The notes beneath the pieces were generated by a model. That model saw nothing but the letters and a program-made list of their open reading frames with translations. It was not told where the DNA came from and made no database searches. 64,000 nt of DNA from JAOAFZ01 sp964412815 (GTDB taxonomy: Bacteria > Patescibacteriota > Microgenomatia > UBA1406 > GWC2-37-13). Shown in pieces: positions 44,591 to 52,119 of this stretch. Position numbers and translations under genes: made by a program. Positions within the stretch are counted from its first letter, which is position 1, and every line of letters begins with the position of its first letter. The stretch covers positions 62,001 to 126,000 of the forward strand of contig CAYPQF010000034.1 in assembly GCA_964412815.1 (NCBI GenBank), in the 5' to 3' direction.

Positions 44591-45372
44591 CCACACACTC
44601 TCCATTTGACAAACAAAGGTTGCCTTTTATAATAAGAGGATTACTATTTATCATTACTCCATTTGTACATTCTATTCTCAAGATTAACCGGTTTGATTTT
44701 CTGGTTGCGCTTTACACGTTCTGCATTCTTGTTTCTGAGACATACGGTGCAAAAACCTTTGCGCTGATTGCTACTCCCTGGCTTACGCTCAATGCCAGTG
44801 TTTCTATCTTTTTAATTCCGTTTATATTCACGGTCAATGATGTGATTACCGAAGTATATGGAAAAGAACGTGCCAGAAGTGTAATCAGGTCCAGTCTGGT
44901 AATGATCTTTCTTCTGTTACTGGTTTCGGTACTGTTTACCCTGTTACCCCCTTCTACCCGCTTTGCTCCTTACGAGGCAGCATACGATCAGGTCTTCGGG
45001 AAATCGATTCGTTTTGCGGCTGCCAGCCTGATTGCCTTTGCGGTCTCTGATTTTCTTGACGTCTTTATCTTTGCCCGGTTGCGTGAACGTTTCGGGAAAA
45101 AACGGCTTTGGTTGCGGAACAACGCTTCCAACTTTGTTTCCCAGTTTATCGACTCTTTCACCTTTTTGACACTCGCATTCTACGCTCTGGACCAGTCTCC
45201 GGCTGAGAATTTCGGGTTTATATTCAGCTTACTGGTTCCCTATTGGCTCCTTCGGTGTGCCCTTTCGGTATTACAAACACCGCTCGTGTACTGGGGTGTT
45301 GCCTGGTTAAAAGCAGATAAAAAGCTGGATGATTCTTCGCTACCGAACAGCAAAAGCGGGAATAATGCGTAA
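44509..45372 (+). CDS. VUT/YhhQ-type queuosine precursor transporter
   Basis: Up to 287 residues. Six helices from FDFLVALYTFCILVSETYGAKT onward, with FLIPFIFTVNDVITEVYGKERAR and the DFLDVFIFARLRERFGKKRLWLRNNASNFVSQFIDSF region (read here in two parts) typical of the VUT family, which imports queuosine precursors. The GTG at 44509 is the first legal start in frame, but the first ~47 codons cover a hairpin and a textbook promoter (TTGACA 44606-44611, TATAAT 44628-44633). The true start is therefore probably near 44650, with a non-AUG codon such as ATC or ATT. The C-terminal codons overlap a repeat unit. Confidence 0.8.
   Translation: MAVEKHPVTHTAVEHPVNPLRGAKRSPPTHSPFDKQRLPFIIRGLLFIITPFVHSILKINRFDFLVALYTFCILVSETYGAKTFALIATPWLTLNASVSIFLIPFIFTVNDVITEVYGKERARSVIRSSLVMIFLLLLVSVLFTLLPPSTRFAPYEAAYDQVFGKSIRFAAASLIAFAVSDFLDVFIFARLRERFGKKRLWLRNNASNFVSQFIDSFTFLTLAFYALDQSPAENFGFIFSLLVPYWLLRCALSVLQTPLVYWGVAWLKADKKLDDSSLPNSKSGNNA
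44606..44633 (+). promoter_or_regulatory. Consensus sigma-70-type promoter inside the VUT frame
   Basis: TTGACA (44606-44611), a 16-bp spacer and TATAAT (44628-44633) match both consensus hexamers. Transcription would start near 44640, downstream of the first formal start codon of the VUT gene. Confidence 0.65.
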
Positions 45373-45425
45373 TATATGCGGTAAATTATCTGTCATACTG
45401 CGGAGATCTTGCGGTATATATGCGG
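45353..45425. repeat. Dispersed TGCGG repeat cluster, VUT/45433 gap
   Basis: A long-form unit at 45353-45381 (covering the VUT stop codon) ends in a degenerate 16-mer TGCGTAATATATGCGG (45366-45381). It is followed by an exact TGCGGTATATATGCGG (45410-45425), 7 bp before the next start codon. Confidence 0.8.
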
Positions 45426-45432
45426 AAATCCT

Positions 45433-45984
45433 ATGAGTATCTCATCTGAACGTCCATCGATCTATTCTCTTCCCGGAGGAAGATATCTGGGGGGAACATA
45501 CAACTTTCACCGGGGTCCCTGGGTGGCCGGACCGTATGGTGAAGGTCGGTTTCCCGTGTCTGCCGAACAGTTTGAGGGAAACTGTCAGTTACTGGTGCAC
45601 ACGTTGTATTATGAGCGTTTTGGAGTACGGTTACCGGTAGGAATGTGGTCACAGGAACTGTACACTGATTCGACGTATTTTCGGTTTATAGACCCCGAAG
45701 CGGAACCGCTGGCAGAGGGAGATATTTTTTTCTTCGGGAAACAGGCAGAAGCAGTTGACCTCCGCACGCTTCATGTTGCGTATAACACTGGCACTGAGGA
45801 TGAACAGGGCAACCCATTGCTTCTTCATGCCACCTCTTATAACGGAGAAGGGGTAACGGTCTGGCCACTGACACAGTTTTTTTCCCGAAAACCCGATGGA
45901 ACTTCTCAATTCTGCCGCTATCAACATCTCTTTGGCATAAAACGACTCCAGCAAGATTTATATAGCGTATTTAGACCTTCATAA
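45433..45984 (+). CDS. NlpC/P60-like cysteine peptidase candidate
   Basis: 183 residues, no signal peptide. The motif GNCQLLVHTLYYERFGVRLP resembles the catalytic-Cys segment (DCSGLV) of NlpC/P60 amidases. EGDIFFFG and the later LHVAYNTG fit the family's 'GDLVFF' and catalytic-His strands. If right, it cuts peptidoglycan stem peptides or related amides. Weak resemblance only. The ATG at 45433 follows a repeat unit; the upstream TTG frame would run through the repeat. Confidence 0.45.
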   Translation: MSISSERPSIYSLPGGRYLGGTYNFHRGPWVAGPYGEGRFPVSAEQFEGNCQLLVHTLYYERFGVRLPVGMWSQELYTDSTYFRFIDPEAEPLAEGDIFFFGKQAEAVDLRTLHVAYNTGTEDEQGNPLLLHATSYNGEGVTVWPLTQFFSRKPDGTSQFCRYQHLFGIKRLQQDLYSVFRPS

Positions 45985-45989
45985 TAGTA

Positions 45990-46051
45990 AAAGCGGGAAT
46001 CATGCGGCATATATGCGGTGAAAAAGAGAGGGCGCTGCGGTATATATGCGG
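45990..46051. repeat. Dispersed TGCGG repeat cluster after the 45433-45984 gene
   Basis: A long-form unit at 45990-46018 ends in TGCGGCATATATGCGG (46003-46018, one mismatch to the core), then an exact TGCGGTATATATGCGG (46036-46051). Confidence 0.8.
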
Positions 46052-46106
46052 GGAAAAGGAGGGAGAGCTGGAAGCACTCTCCCTCCGGCACTTCTCCTGG
46101 CACGGC

Positions 46107-46538
46107 TTACGGGACCGCCGTGACGCAGGGGATGGGGCCTTCCTCGGTAAGGACACGCCCGTCGGGCATGGGCGTACCGCACGGCCAGGACTGCCCGCTG
46201 CTCGTGTGGGGGAGGACCGGGGTGCCAGCGCCCAGCGTGGGCACCGTGACGGGGTCGATGGTGGACGAGGGCGGGGCGGGAATTCCCGCCGTCGGCGTCT
46301 CTGCCGGGGCCCCACCCAGAATGGCACTATCCGCGTCTGTCGGGGTGCCTTGCAGCAGCATTCCCAGGGTTGGCGATGGCCCGACCTGAGGAGAGGCCGG
46401 CGCGCCACTGGTGTCACGGGTGATCCACCAGACAGTTCCCAGTACGGCGATCAGTAGGACGCTTCCGGCTATCAGCGCCCAGCGGGGAATCCTTCGCGGC
46501 CGCACCGGCGGTGCCGGTGGTGGGGGGGAAGATTGCAT
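46107..46538 (-). CDS. GC-rich cassette gene, Pro/Thr-rich anchored protein
   Basis: 143 residues. A cytoplasmic Pro/Arg-rich start (MQSSPPPPAPPVRPRRIPR), one membrane helix (about 21-38, ending VWWITRD), then a Pro/Thr/Ser-rich extracytoplasmic segment with two Cys (WPCGTP, IPCVTAVP). AAGGAG precedes a double ATG; the second (46538) has the better 7-nt spacing. The same ACAAGGAGC-ATGATG start context recurs at the lipoprotein gene ending at 60531. Unknown function. Confidence 0.65.
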   Translation of the reverse strand: MQSSPPPPAPPVRPRRIPRWALIAGSVLLIAVLGTVWWITRDTSGAPASPQVGPSPTLGMLLQGTPTDADSAILGGAPAETPTAGIPAPPSSTIDPVTVPTLGAGTPVLPHTSSGQSWPCGTPMPDGRVLTEEGPIPCVTAVP

Positions 46539-46653
46539 CATCTTGCTCCTTGTGCTTCCAGCTCTATCTGGTCCGATGACCACATATGGTTGTAGACTAT
46601 CACATTGTCTCTGGTAAGTAAACATGATTTGTTCTGGCGCGCTTCTTTTCTTT

Positions 46654-46682
46654 TTGCGGAGATACTGCGGTTTATATGCGGA
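46654..46682. repeat. Dispersed TGCGG repeat, outermost copy
   Basis: TTGCGGAGATAC followed by TGCGGTTTATATGCGG (46666-46681, one mismatch to the core 16-mer), between two divergent cassettes. Confidence 0.7.
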
Positions 46683-46757
46683 GATTGACTTTTTTCCCGA
46701 TATAAACTAAAATTATCGCCTCACAAAAGCCTTAACGTTCCAGAGAGGGGGCAGGAG

Positions 46758-47378
46758 ATGCCTTTCCAGCGAGTCCGGTACATTGAGTGCCGCGAGCACG
46801 GCGTATACGAGTTTTACCTCGCGCTCGGGCAGATTTTTCGCATTCCGCCTCCACAGGCACTCCTCAGCAAAGCCAGGGTTGAGCAGGACGCCCGGCGGAG
46901 GAAGAAGGTCACCGCCCCGGAGGTGACATATGAATACGATCGGGTAGCGGCAATTCGTACGTTCCATTCTCATCGGATGATCGTTCTCGAGTGGGGATCA
47001 CGGCCTCAGTACAAAAGGCCGGTATCCGAAGTCGAGCCATTGCCGCTGTTCAGCGAGGCAACGGGGGTTGTGGAACCGCCTGCACGGGCGGTCTCGCATA
47101 CCGCTGTCAGGGTGCAGGCTATCACGATCGACTTTGGTGAGCACGGCTCTATCAGGGCGGCGGGAGAGCTGATCGGACGACTGGCACGTGCTGCCGCGCC
47201 ATCCCTGCTCCGGGTTGCTCTGCTGAACGGTCAGGAGCATCTCTTTGTCGCATCGACGTGGGAGGCCATCGCGCCGCAGTTCCCGCATCTGGCGGTACAC
47301 GAGCGGCTGATGACCAGCTTCCACAGCAAACGCTGGCGTGCACGCAACCCGCAGTTTGCGGAACTCTGGAAGGAGTAG
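46758..47378 (+). CDS. GC-rich cassette gene, unknown 206-residue protein
   Basis: No family recognised. Basic, soluble-looking protein: MPFQRVRYIECREHGVYEF at the start, an RRRKK patch near 50, a central beta-looking part, and a C-terminal half with HLFVASTWEAIAPQFPHL and HSKRWRARNPQFAELW. The basic character would suit nucleic-acid binding, but this is only a guess. A purine-rich GAGAGGGGGC precedes the ATG, and a strong hairpin follows the stop by about 10 bp. Composition is GC-rich against the FAD oxidoreductase gene downstream. Confidence 0.65.
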   Translation: MPFQRVRYIECREHGVYEFYLALGQIFRIPPPQALLSKARVEQDARRRKKVTAPEVTYEYDRVAAIRTFHSHRMIVLEWGSRPQYKRPVSEVEPLPLFSEATGVVEPPARAVSHTAVRVQAITIDFGEHGSIRAAGELIGRLARAAAPSLLRVALLNGQEHLFVASTWEAIAPQFPHLAVHERLMTSFHSKRWRARNPQFAELWKE

Positions 47379-47388
47379 GCGGTGAGGC

Positions 47389-47417
47389 GGGACAGGCGGA
47401 GACTCTCCGCCTGTCCC
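47389..47417 (+). terminator. Hairpin closing the 46758-47378 cassette
   Basis: A 13-bp perfect stem (47389-47401 with 47405-47417) with a 3-nt loop directly after the stop codon. No T-run. Confidence 0.6.
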
Positions 47418-47477
47418 TCGAAGACACACCTCCCCGTGTGTGGCTTGAGGTATCTGCTCCATATACTATAATGTGCT

Positions 47478-48782
47478 ATGAAGATCGCAATTCTTGGCGG
47501 TGGATTTACTGGTCTAACCGCAGCCTATTACCTTCGGAAAAAGGGACACACCGTGCATATCTTCGAAAAAGAACCGGTGCTGGGTGGTCTTGCGTCAGGA
47601 TTTCGCGCAAAAGGCTGGAATTGGCCGCTGGAGCGCGTCTATCATCATCTGTTTACCAATGACACGGATATTATCGGATTTGCTCAGGAGACCGGTTTTA
47701 CCGGCCTTATGCCCATCTACCCCGAGACCTCTTCTCTCTACCGTACCAAAAACGGCTTGCAGTCGTACAAGCTCGATAGTCCGGGAGACCTGCTCACATT
47801 CCCGCTCCTTTCTCTGGTTGAGCGTCTCCGTGCGGGAATCGTACTTGGTTTTCTGAAGTTCAGTCCGTTTTTCAAATGGTACGAGTCTGCCAGTGCTGCT
47901 TCATTTCTGAAGCGATATATGGGAACACCGGCGTGGAATCAGTTGTTTGCAGAAATGTTCCGGAAAAAGTTCGGTAAATATGCGGAAAAAGTGCTCACCA
48001 GCTTTTTCTGGGCCCGAATTACCAAGCGAACCAAGAACCTGCTGTATATCAAAGGAGGGTTTCAGACATTTATTGACCACATCGAAAAAACATTGACAGA
48101 GCAAGGCGTGAGTATTGAAACCGGAGTTGCGGTTACCGATGTACGGGAAAAAAGCGGCAAATATGCGGTAAAAATGACCACGGACTTGGAGATAAAGAAT
48201 AGTTCACAGAGGGAAGAAGAATTTGATGCGGTAATTTGTACGCTTCCAACCCCTATTATTCCCCGCATAACTTCCGCACTTTTTCCGAAAAGCTATCTGG
48301 AACAGCTTAAAAAGATATCATATCTGGGGGCCATTAACCTGATTATCGAATCTACAGAACCAGTACTCGAACAGACCTACTGGTTGAGCGTCCTGGCACC
48401 AGAGATCCCTATCATGGTGCTGGTGCAGCACACCAATGCCGTTGATACAGATAACTACGCGGGAAAACACCTGCTCTATCTGGGGAACTATCTGGAAATG
48501 ACCGATCCATTGTTTAAAAAGACAGATGAAGAGCTGCTTGAGTTATATGCCCCTTACCTGGAACAGCTGAAGCCGGGTTTTGCCAAAACCATTACCCGGA
48601 CGTTTGCGTTCAAAGCGCCCTTTGCACAGCCAATCTACGATAAACCATTTTTAAAAGCAGTTCCCACGTTTACCACATCGTCCAAAAACTTCTTTATTGC
48701 CAATCTGGATATGACCTATCCCTACGATCGTGGCACCAATTATGCGGTGAAATTAGGAAAGGATGTCTCTGATCTGCTATAA
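47478..48782 (+). CDS. FAD-dependent amine oxidase/desaturase-type oxidoreductase
   Basis: 434 residues. N-terminal Rossmann motif KIAILGGGFTGLTAAYYLRKKG (6-GxGxxG) with FEKEPVLGGLASGF binding FAD, then YHHLFTND and a C-terminal FAD segment YDRGTNYAVKLGKDVSDLL. Closest in style to COG1232 (protoporphyrinogen oxidase/phytoene desaturase-like) enzymes common in polysaccharide or isoprenoid loci; the substrate is unknown. TATAAT lies 5 nt before the ATG. The last 11 codons plus the stop lie in a 36-bp sequence repeated at 50360-50395. Confidence 0.82.
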   Translation: MKIAILGGGFTGLTAAYYLRKKGHTVHIFEKEPVLGGLASGFRAKGWNWPLERVYHHLFTNDTDIIGFAQETGFTGLMPIYPETSSLYRTKNGLQSYKLDSPGDLLTFPLLSLVERLRAGIVLGFLKFSPFFKWYESASAASFLKRYMGTPAWNQLFAEMFRKKFGKYAEKVLTSFFWARITKRTKNLLYIKGGFQTFIDHIEKTLTEQGVSIETGVAVTDVREKSGKYAVKMTTDLEIKNSSQREEEFDAVICTLPTPIIPRITSALFPKSYLEQLKKISYLGAINLIIESTEPVLEQTYWLSVLAPEIPIMVLVQHTNAVDTDNYAGKHLLYLGNYLEMTDPLFKKTDEELLELYAPYLEQLKPGFAKTITRTFAFKAPFAQPIYDKPFLKAVPTFTTSSKNFFIANLDMTYPYDRGTNYAVKLGKDVSDLL

Positions 48783-48783
48783 T
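48748..48783. repeat. 36-bp direct repeat, left copy
   Basis: Perfect match to 50360-50395. It contains the end of the FAD oxidoreductase gene and an extended -10 (TGCTATAAT) that would drive the next gene. The interval between the copies holds two unknown genes. Confidence 0.95.
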
Positions 48784-48829
48784 GCGCTTTAGGGAATCCG
48801 ACACATAGTCATAGATAAGGAGGGTTAAC

Positions 48830-49327
48830 GTGGGAGCTATCTCTGAAGAGGTCGTGAATAGAGCTGTGCGACAGAAGATACGAGAGATCATCTACGAACG
48901 CTTTCACCTAACCCCTGACGCAGGGAACTTGATTGAATATGGCTTGCATGTAAGCTCCCACTTTTCATCGAGGGTGCGGTTGACTTCAAAGTGGGTTACT
49001 CGCATCGAAGAAATAGGAGATGGGAGGAAGCTTGTTTACTGGGACTTCGAGTTCGAACTCTCAGAGTATGCGAAGGCCAATCTTCGTATTCTGGATATCG
49101 GACTTGATGGATGGATAGTTCCACCAGGGGTAACCCGAAGAAATGTTGAACATCGCGCGGGATACATCCATATCACTGATGTTATAGACTATCTAAACAT
49201 CAGAAGGAGTTACGATTTGTCACCATGGGGAGAGGTAAGTAACTGGCATGTGGTTGATCAAACCCGAGGAGCAAAGCAAATTCTCGAGTACGATGAGACC
49301 ACAAAGCGGTACCGGATTAAGCGATAG
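48830..49327 (+). CDS. Unknown 165-residue protein on the repeat-flanked insertion
   Basis: No family recognised. Soluble, mixed alpha/beta protein beginning with the GTG at 48830, preceded 5 nt upstream by AAGGAGGG. Notable segments are VVNRAVRQKIREIIYERFHL and a C-terminal RGAKQILEYDETTKRYRIKR. Its composition is intermediate, less GC-rich than other cassette genes. The TATAAT of the left 36-bp repeat lies about 46 nt upstream, so it is driven by the repeat. A terminator follows. With 49391-50356 it makes up the inserted segment. Confidence 0.65.
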   Translation: MGAISEEVVNRAVRQKIREIIYERFHLTPDAGNLIEYGLHVSSHFSSRVRLTSKWVTRIEEIGDGRKLVYWDFEFELSEYAKANLRILDIGLDGWIVPPGVTRRNVEHRAGYIHITDVIDYLNIRRSYDLSPWGEVSNWHVVDQTRGAKQILEYDETTKRYRIKR

Positions 49328-49357
49328 TTTGTAGAAAGGCAATCAAGTTCGTCAGAG

Positions 49358-49383
49358 CGGGGTGTTAATTTACACCCCGTTTT
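49358..49383 (+). terminator. Rho-independent terminator between the two inserted genes
   Basis: CGGGGTGT (49358-49365) pairs with ACACCCCG (49372-49379) over a 6-nt loop, followed by TTTT. It ends only 7 nt before the ATG of the next gene, leaving no room for a separate promoter after it. Confidence 0.8.
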
Positions 49384-49390
49384 AACCATT

Positions 49391-50356
49391 ATGAAAACAA
49401 TCCATACAATTCAGAATATTACTATTAAGAAACCGTTTGAAAAGACACTCCTGCTATTAGGATACTCCATGTTATCAGAGATGGACTCTTTAACATTGAA
49501 GAAGTTCTTTCATAGTGTATTAACAGATTTTACTAATGGGAAAGTTTCACCGGACGAACTGTCAGAAATAACCAATCAGATACTCCAGATCAAAACGTTA
49601 ACAGAAGAAGAGTATTCATTTTACTTACCTTTTGCCGAAGTTGAGTACTACTGGCGATCAAATAGTGTAATAGATATCAGTAGGATTTTGGTTACCGGTT
49701 TAAAGCACCTTACTTCATTTACGGATACATCTTTCAAGCTAACTAAAAACTCGTTCATTGTATTGGGAGATACTGCTGCCTATTATGAGATAAGAGGGAT
49801 TACCGGTGACAAACCTCTTTCAAAAAAAACTATTTTAAAGCTTGTACATTCACTCATTGGAGCATTTTTTACAGGTAGCGTATTGATTAAGGACTTTTCC
49901 CTGTTTGCAGAAGATTTAATACACAGGATATACAAGACTGGTTTCAGTAACGATACTGTTCTAAACTCGTATTACTCAATTCTAAAATCGATACGTTCTT
50001 TGTATAGCGTTGTGCTGTCAATGGATGTAAAAGCAGCCCAGGAAGTAAGGGATCAAATAAGCTCAATGTTGGAAAAGGATGAACCCGGTGATTTTGAACA
50101 GTTCTTCCCCAAGTCACTCTATTATATGAGCTATCCCGGAAAGGTTCAGTTACAAGTTTTATCTGATTCTATTGCAACCAGTCAATGCAGTCAACAATCT
50201 TTATCTGAAGCTGAAATCTTTTATAAAAACTACTTACTATTTCAAAACGATGCGCAGTTTGAGGATATATTTTTTATTGATGATTACCAGGAACTCCTTC
50301 CGGAAGAATTTGTATCCAAACTTGAAGAGATATCTAAAGTGCTAGAGCTACCATAA
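49391..50356 (+). CDS. Unknown AT-rich helical protein on the insertion
   Basis: 321 residues, no family recognised. Mostly helical and Ser/Leu/Phe-rich (KKPFEKTLLLLGYSMLSEMD; SYYSILKSIRSLYSVVLSMD), with no signal peptide. It is markedly AT-richer than anything nearby, opposite to the GC-rich cassettes. That and the flanking direct repeats point to recent arrival. The start codon lies 7 nt after a terminator. The stop is 3 bp before the right 36-bp repeat. A defence or stress role would fit such cargo, but nothing in the sequence shows it. Confidence 0.68.
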   Translation: MKTIHTIQNITIKKPFEKTLLLLGYSMLSEMDSLTLKKFFHSVLTDFTNGKVSPDELSEITNQILQIKTLTEEEYSFYLPFAEVEYYWRSNSVIDISRILVTGLKHLTSFTDTSFKLTKNSFIVLGDTAAYYEIRGITGDKPLSKKTILKLVHSLIGAFFTGSVLIKDFSLFAEDLIHRIYKTGFSNDTVLNSYYSILKSIRSLYSVVLSMDVKAAQEVRDQISSMLEKDEPGDFEQFFPKSLYYMSYPGKVQLQVLSDSIATSQCSQQSLSEAEIFYKNYLLFQNDAQFEDIFFIDDYQELLPEEFVSKLEEISKVLELP

Positions 50357-50359
50357 GTC

Positions 50360-50395
50360 TGAAATTAGGAAAGGATGTCTCTGATCTGCTATAAT
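50360..50395. repeat. 36-bp direct repeat, right copy
   Basis: Identical to 48748-48783. Here it is non-coding and its TGCTATAAT serves as promoter for the cassette starting at 50445. Confidence 0.95.
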
Positions 50396-50444
50396 ACACT
50401 ACATTTGAACCGAGGTTCGCGACTACGCAAGGAGAGTACGTACT

Positions 50445-50896
50445 ATGGCTACTATCTCGACCGTGGAAGAGGCCCGGGAGGTGCTGGCAGCGAAAATGAA
50501 GCCCGGCGTCGTGGATATTGACGCGGGCCAGACTACGGGTACCCCGGGTGTCTGGGTCTTCGCGGTGACCACCTTCGACCACTCGCGCGGCAAGCCTATG
50601 TCTTTTTCGTGAATGTGCACGGTGAAGTCTGGGCCATGCCCGGCAGCACCGAGGTCTGGGAGAAGGAGCGACGCCTGTGCGCCGCGCTGATCGAAGGCTG
50701 TGTGGTGCGGTACCACGGCACGCTTGACGATGGCGTCGATCAGTTCGAGGTGTCTTACGAGGGCAGCGCCTTCTACGTGGTGATGGATAACGAGTACATG
50801 TTCCGGATCGATGGCGCGCCCGACAGCCTGCTCCAGCCGCTGCTGCGCCCCGCCGACACCAGCAAGAGGCGCCGGCCACGACGCAAGCAGCGCTAG
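50445..50896 (+). pseudogene. GC-rich cassette gene with frameshift, paralogue of 50924-51334
   Basis: AAGGAG lies 10 nt before the ATG. The first frame codes for MATISTVEEAREVLAAKMKP through VWVFAVTTFDHSR, then stops at 50610-50612. From about 50590 a second frame continues (RQAYVFFVNVHGEVWAMPGS) to 50896. The neighbouring paralogue has the matching run VFSVVMTVDQRILGYVYYV and NHNGDVW in one frame. A one-base indel in a CGCGCG stretch near 50590 therefore explains the break. The restored product is about 150 residues, ending in a basic tail RRRPRRKQR. Unknown family. Confidence 0.7.
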
Positions 50897-50923
50897 CAAG
50901 CGCGCGCCAGGAGGGTGCTCAAC

Positions 50924-51334
50924 ATGGGGGGAATACACATCCGCAACCAGCAGCAGGCTTACGTGCTGCTACGCGCCCGACTGCCGGCAGATGCTGAGAT
51001 CACCCCGGGAGAGACGTCCTCGATCAAGGGGAGCTGGGTGTTCTCGGTAGTCATGACGGTGGATCAGCGCATCCTCGGCTATGTTTACTACGTGAACCAC
51101 AACGGTGACGTGTGGACAGAAGAGGGTAACACCCTTGCCTGGGATAAGATGGAGCGGGTACGCCCGCTACTGGCAGAGGGGGTTGGGATACGGTATCAGC
51201 ACACCGCACCGGGCGGACTGGACGTATTCTACCTCAGTGCCGGCTCCTTAAGCTGCTATATCGTGATTGACGACTTCCATATCGTCTCTACCGATGAGGG
51301 CTTTGAGGCCATCCTGGCAACGCTGATGCGGTGA
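50924..51334 (+). CDS. GC-rich cassette gene, intact paralogue
   Basis: 136 residues. AGGAGG lies 9 nt before the ATG (the GTG at 50915 would have no spacing). It shares a pattern with the broken upstream gene: GxWVFxVxxxxxxRxxxYVxxVNxxGxVW, then GVxxRY and a hydrophobic strand YIVIDDFHIVSTDEGFE. A small soluble alpha/beta domain, possibly a tandem-duplicated effector or binding protein. Family unknown. It follows the upstream gene by 27 bp and ends in a terminator. Confidence 0.7.
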   Translation: MGGIHIRNQQQAYVLLRARLPADAEITPGETSSIKGSWVFSVVMTVDQRILGYVYYVNHNGDVWTEEGNTLAWDKMERVRPLLAEGVGIRYQHTAPGGLDVFYLSAGSLSCYIVIDDFHIVSTDEGFEAILATLMR

Positions 51335-51352
51335 TCCGGCCACGGTTCAGGA

Positions 51353-51387
51353 GGGCTCCGGTGTGCGTGCACAACCGGAGCCCTTTT
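51353..51387 (+). terminator. Rho-independent terminator of the tandem cassette
   Basis: GGGCTCCGGT (51353-51362) pairs with ACCGGAGCCC (51374-51383), followed by TTTT. The -10 TACAAT of the next gene begins 2 bp later, so cassette end and native promoter are packed together. Confidence 0.85.
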
Positions 51388-51401
51388 GATACAATGCTCG
51401 T

Positions 51402-52091
51402 ATGAAAAATCAGCGTTCATTATCTGAAATTATTCAACTTCTCGCTGACCTGGTGGTCTACGACACATACCAGTTTGATGAGTTTCTCAAAAAACTGATT
51501 ACCCTTATCTCTCAGATTATTCCGGTTGATTCCTGCCTTATTTACTTTCTTGACCGGGAAAATAAACAGTTAATTCTGTGCGCGTCAAAAAAAACACATG
51601 ATGATGTAATGGGAAACATCACTATGCGGGAGGGCGAAGGAATTACCGGCTGGGTCGCTGAACATGGACAGATTGTGGTGCTGGAAAAAGAAGCTTACAA
51701 CGATGAACGGTTCAAGTTCTTTAAAGAATTGCCGGAAGATCGTTACGAGGCGTTTTTGTCAGTGCCGATCAAAGACCGTGAAGGAGTGGTCGGGGTAGTA
51801 AATCTTCAGCATAAAACACCGTACCGGTTTGAAGACGAACAGATTCATCTGATTGAAGCAATCGTCAAGATTATTGCCGCTGCATTCGAAAACGTGGTTC
51901 TAGAACGTCAGATTGGTTCGTTAACCGAAAAACTTGAAGAACGAAAAGTCGTAGAACGGGCAAAAGGAGTTTTAATGAAGAAAGAAAAAATCTCTGAGAA
52001 AAAAGCATATGACTTGATCCGCAAAGAAGCAATGAAGAAACGAAAATCAATGCGCGAGATTGCAGAAGCTGTCCTATTGCTCTATGAATAA
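51402..52091 (+). CDS. GAF-ANTAR RNA-binding antiterminator
   Basis: 229 residues. GAF sensor domain (about 20-165; GEGITGWVAEHGQ, FLSVPIKDREGVVGVVNLQH), a short coiled coil (165-182), then an ANTAR domain (178-228) with the hallmark VVERAKGVLMKKEKISEKKA...SMREIAEAVLLLYE. ANTAR proteins bind pairs of RNA hexaloop hairpins with A at loop position 1 and G at position 4 and prevent termination or occlusion. Such a hairpin pair is present in the glnA leader 2.9 kb away, making glnA the likely target. The GAF ligand is unknown. TACAAT lies 6 nt before the ATG. Confidence 0.88.
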   Translation: MKNQRSLSEIIQLLADLVVYDTYQFDEFLKKLITLISQIIPVDSCLIYFLDRENKQLILCASKKTHDDVMGNITMREGEGITGWVAEHGQIVVLEKEAYNDERFKFFKELPEDRYEAFLSVPIKDREGVVGVVNLQHKTPYRFEDEQIHLIEAIVKIIAAAFENVVLERQIGSLTEKLEERKVVERAKGVLMKKEKISEKKAYDLIRKEAMKKRKSMREIAEAVLLLYE

Positions 52092-52119
52092 AAAATGATG
52101 TTGTTTGATATAATATGAA

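Noticed and set aside
46758..47378. DNA-binding regulator call from basic patches
   Set aside because: No helix-turn-helix or known fold is visible; basic composition alone is not enough.
48748..50395. tRNA-type attachment sites for the 36-bp repeats
   Set aside because: The repeat encodes the end of an oxidoreductase gene and does not fold as a tRNA; no tRNA gene is seen anywhere in the window.
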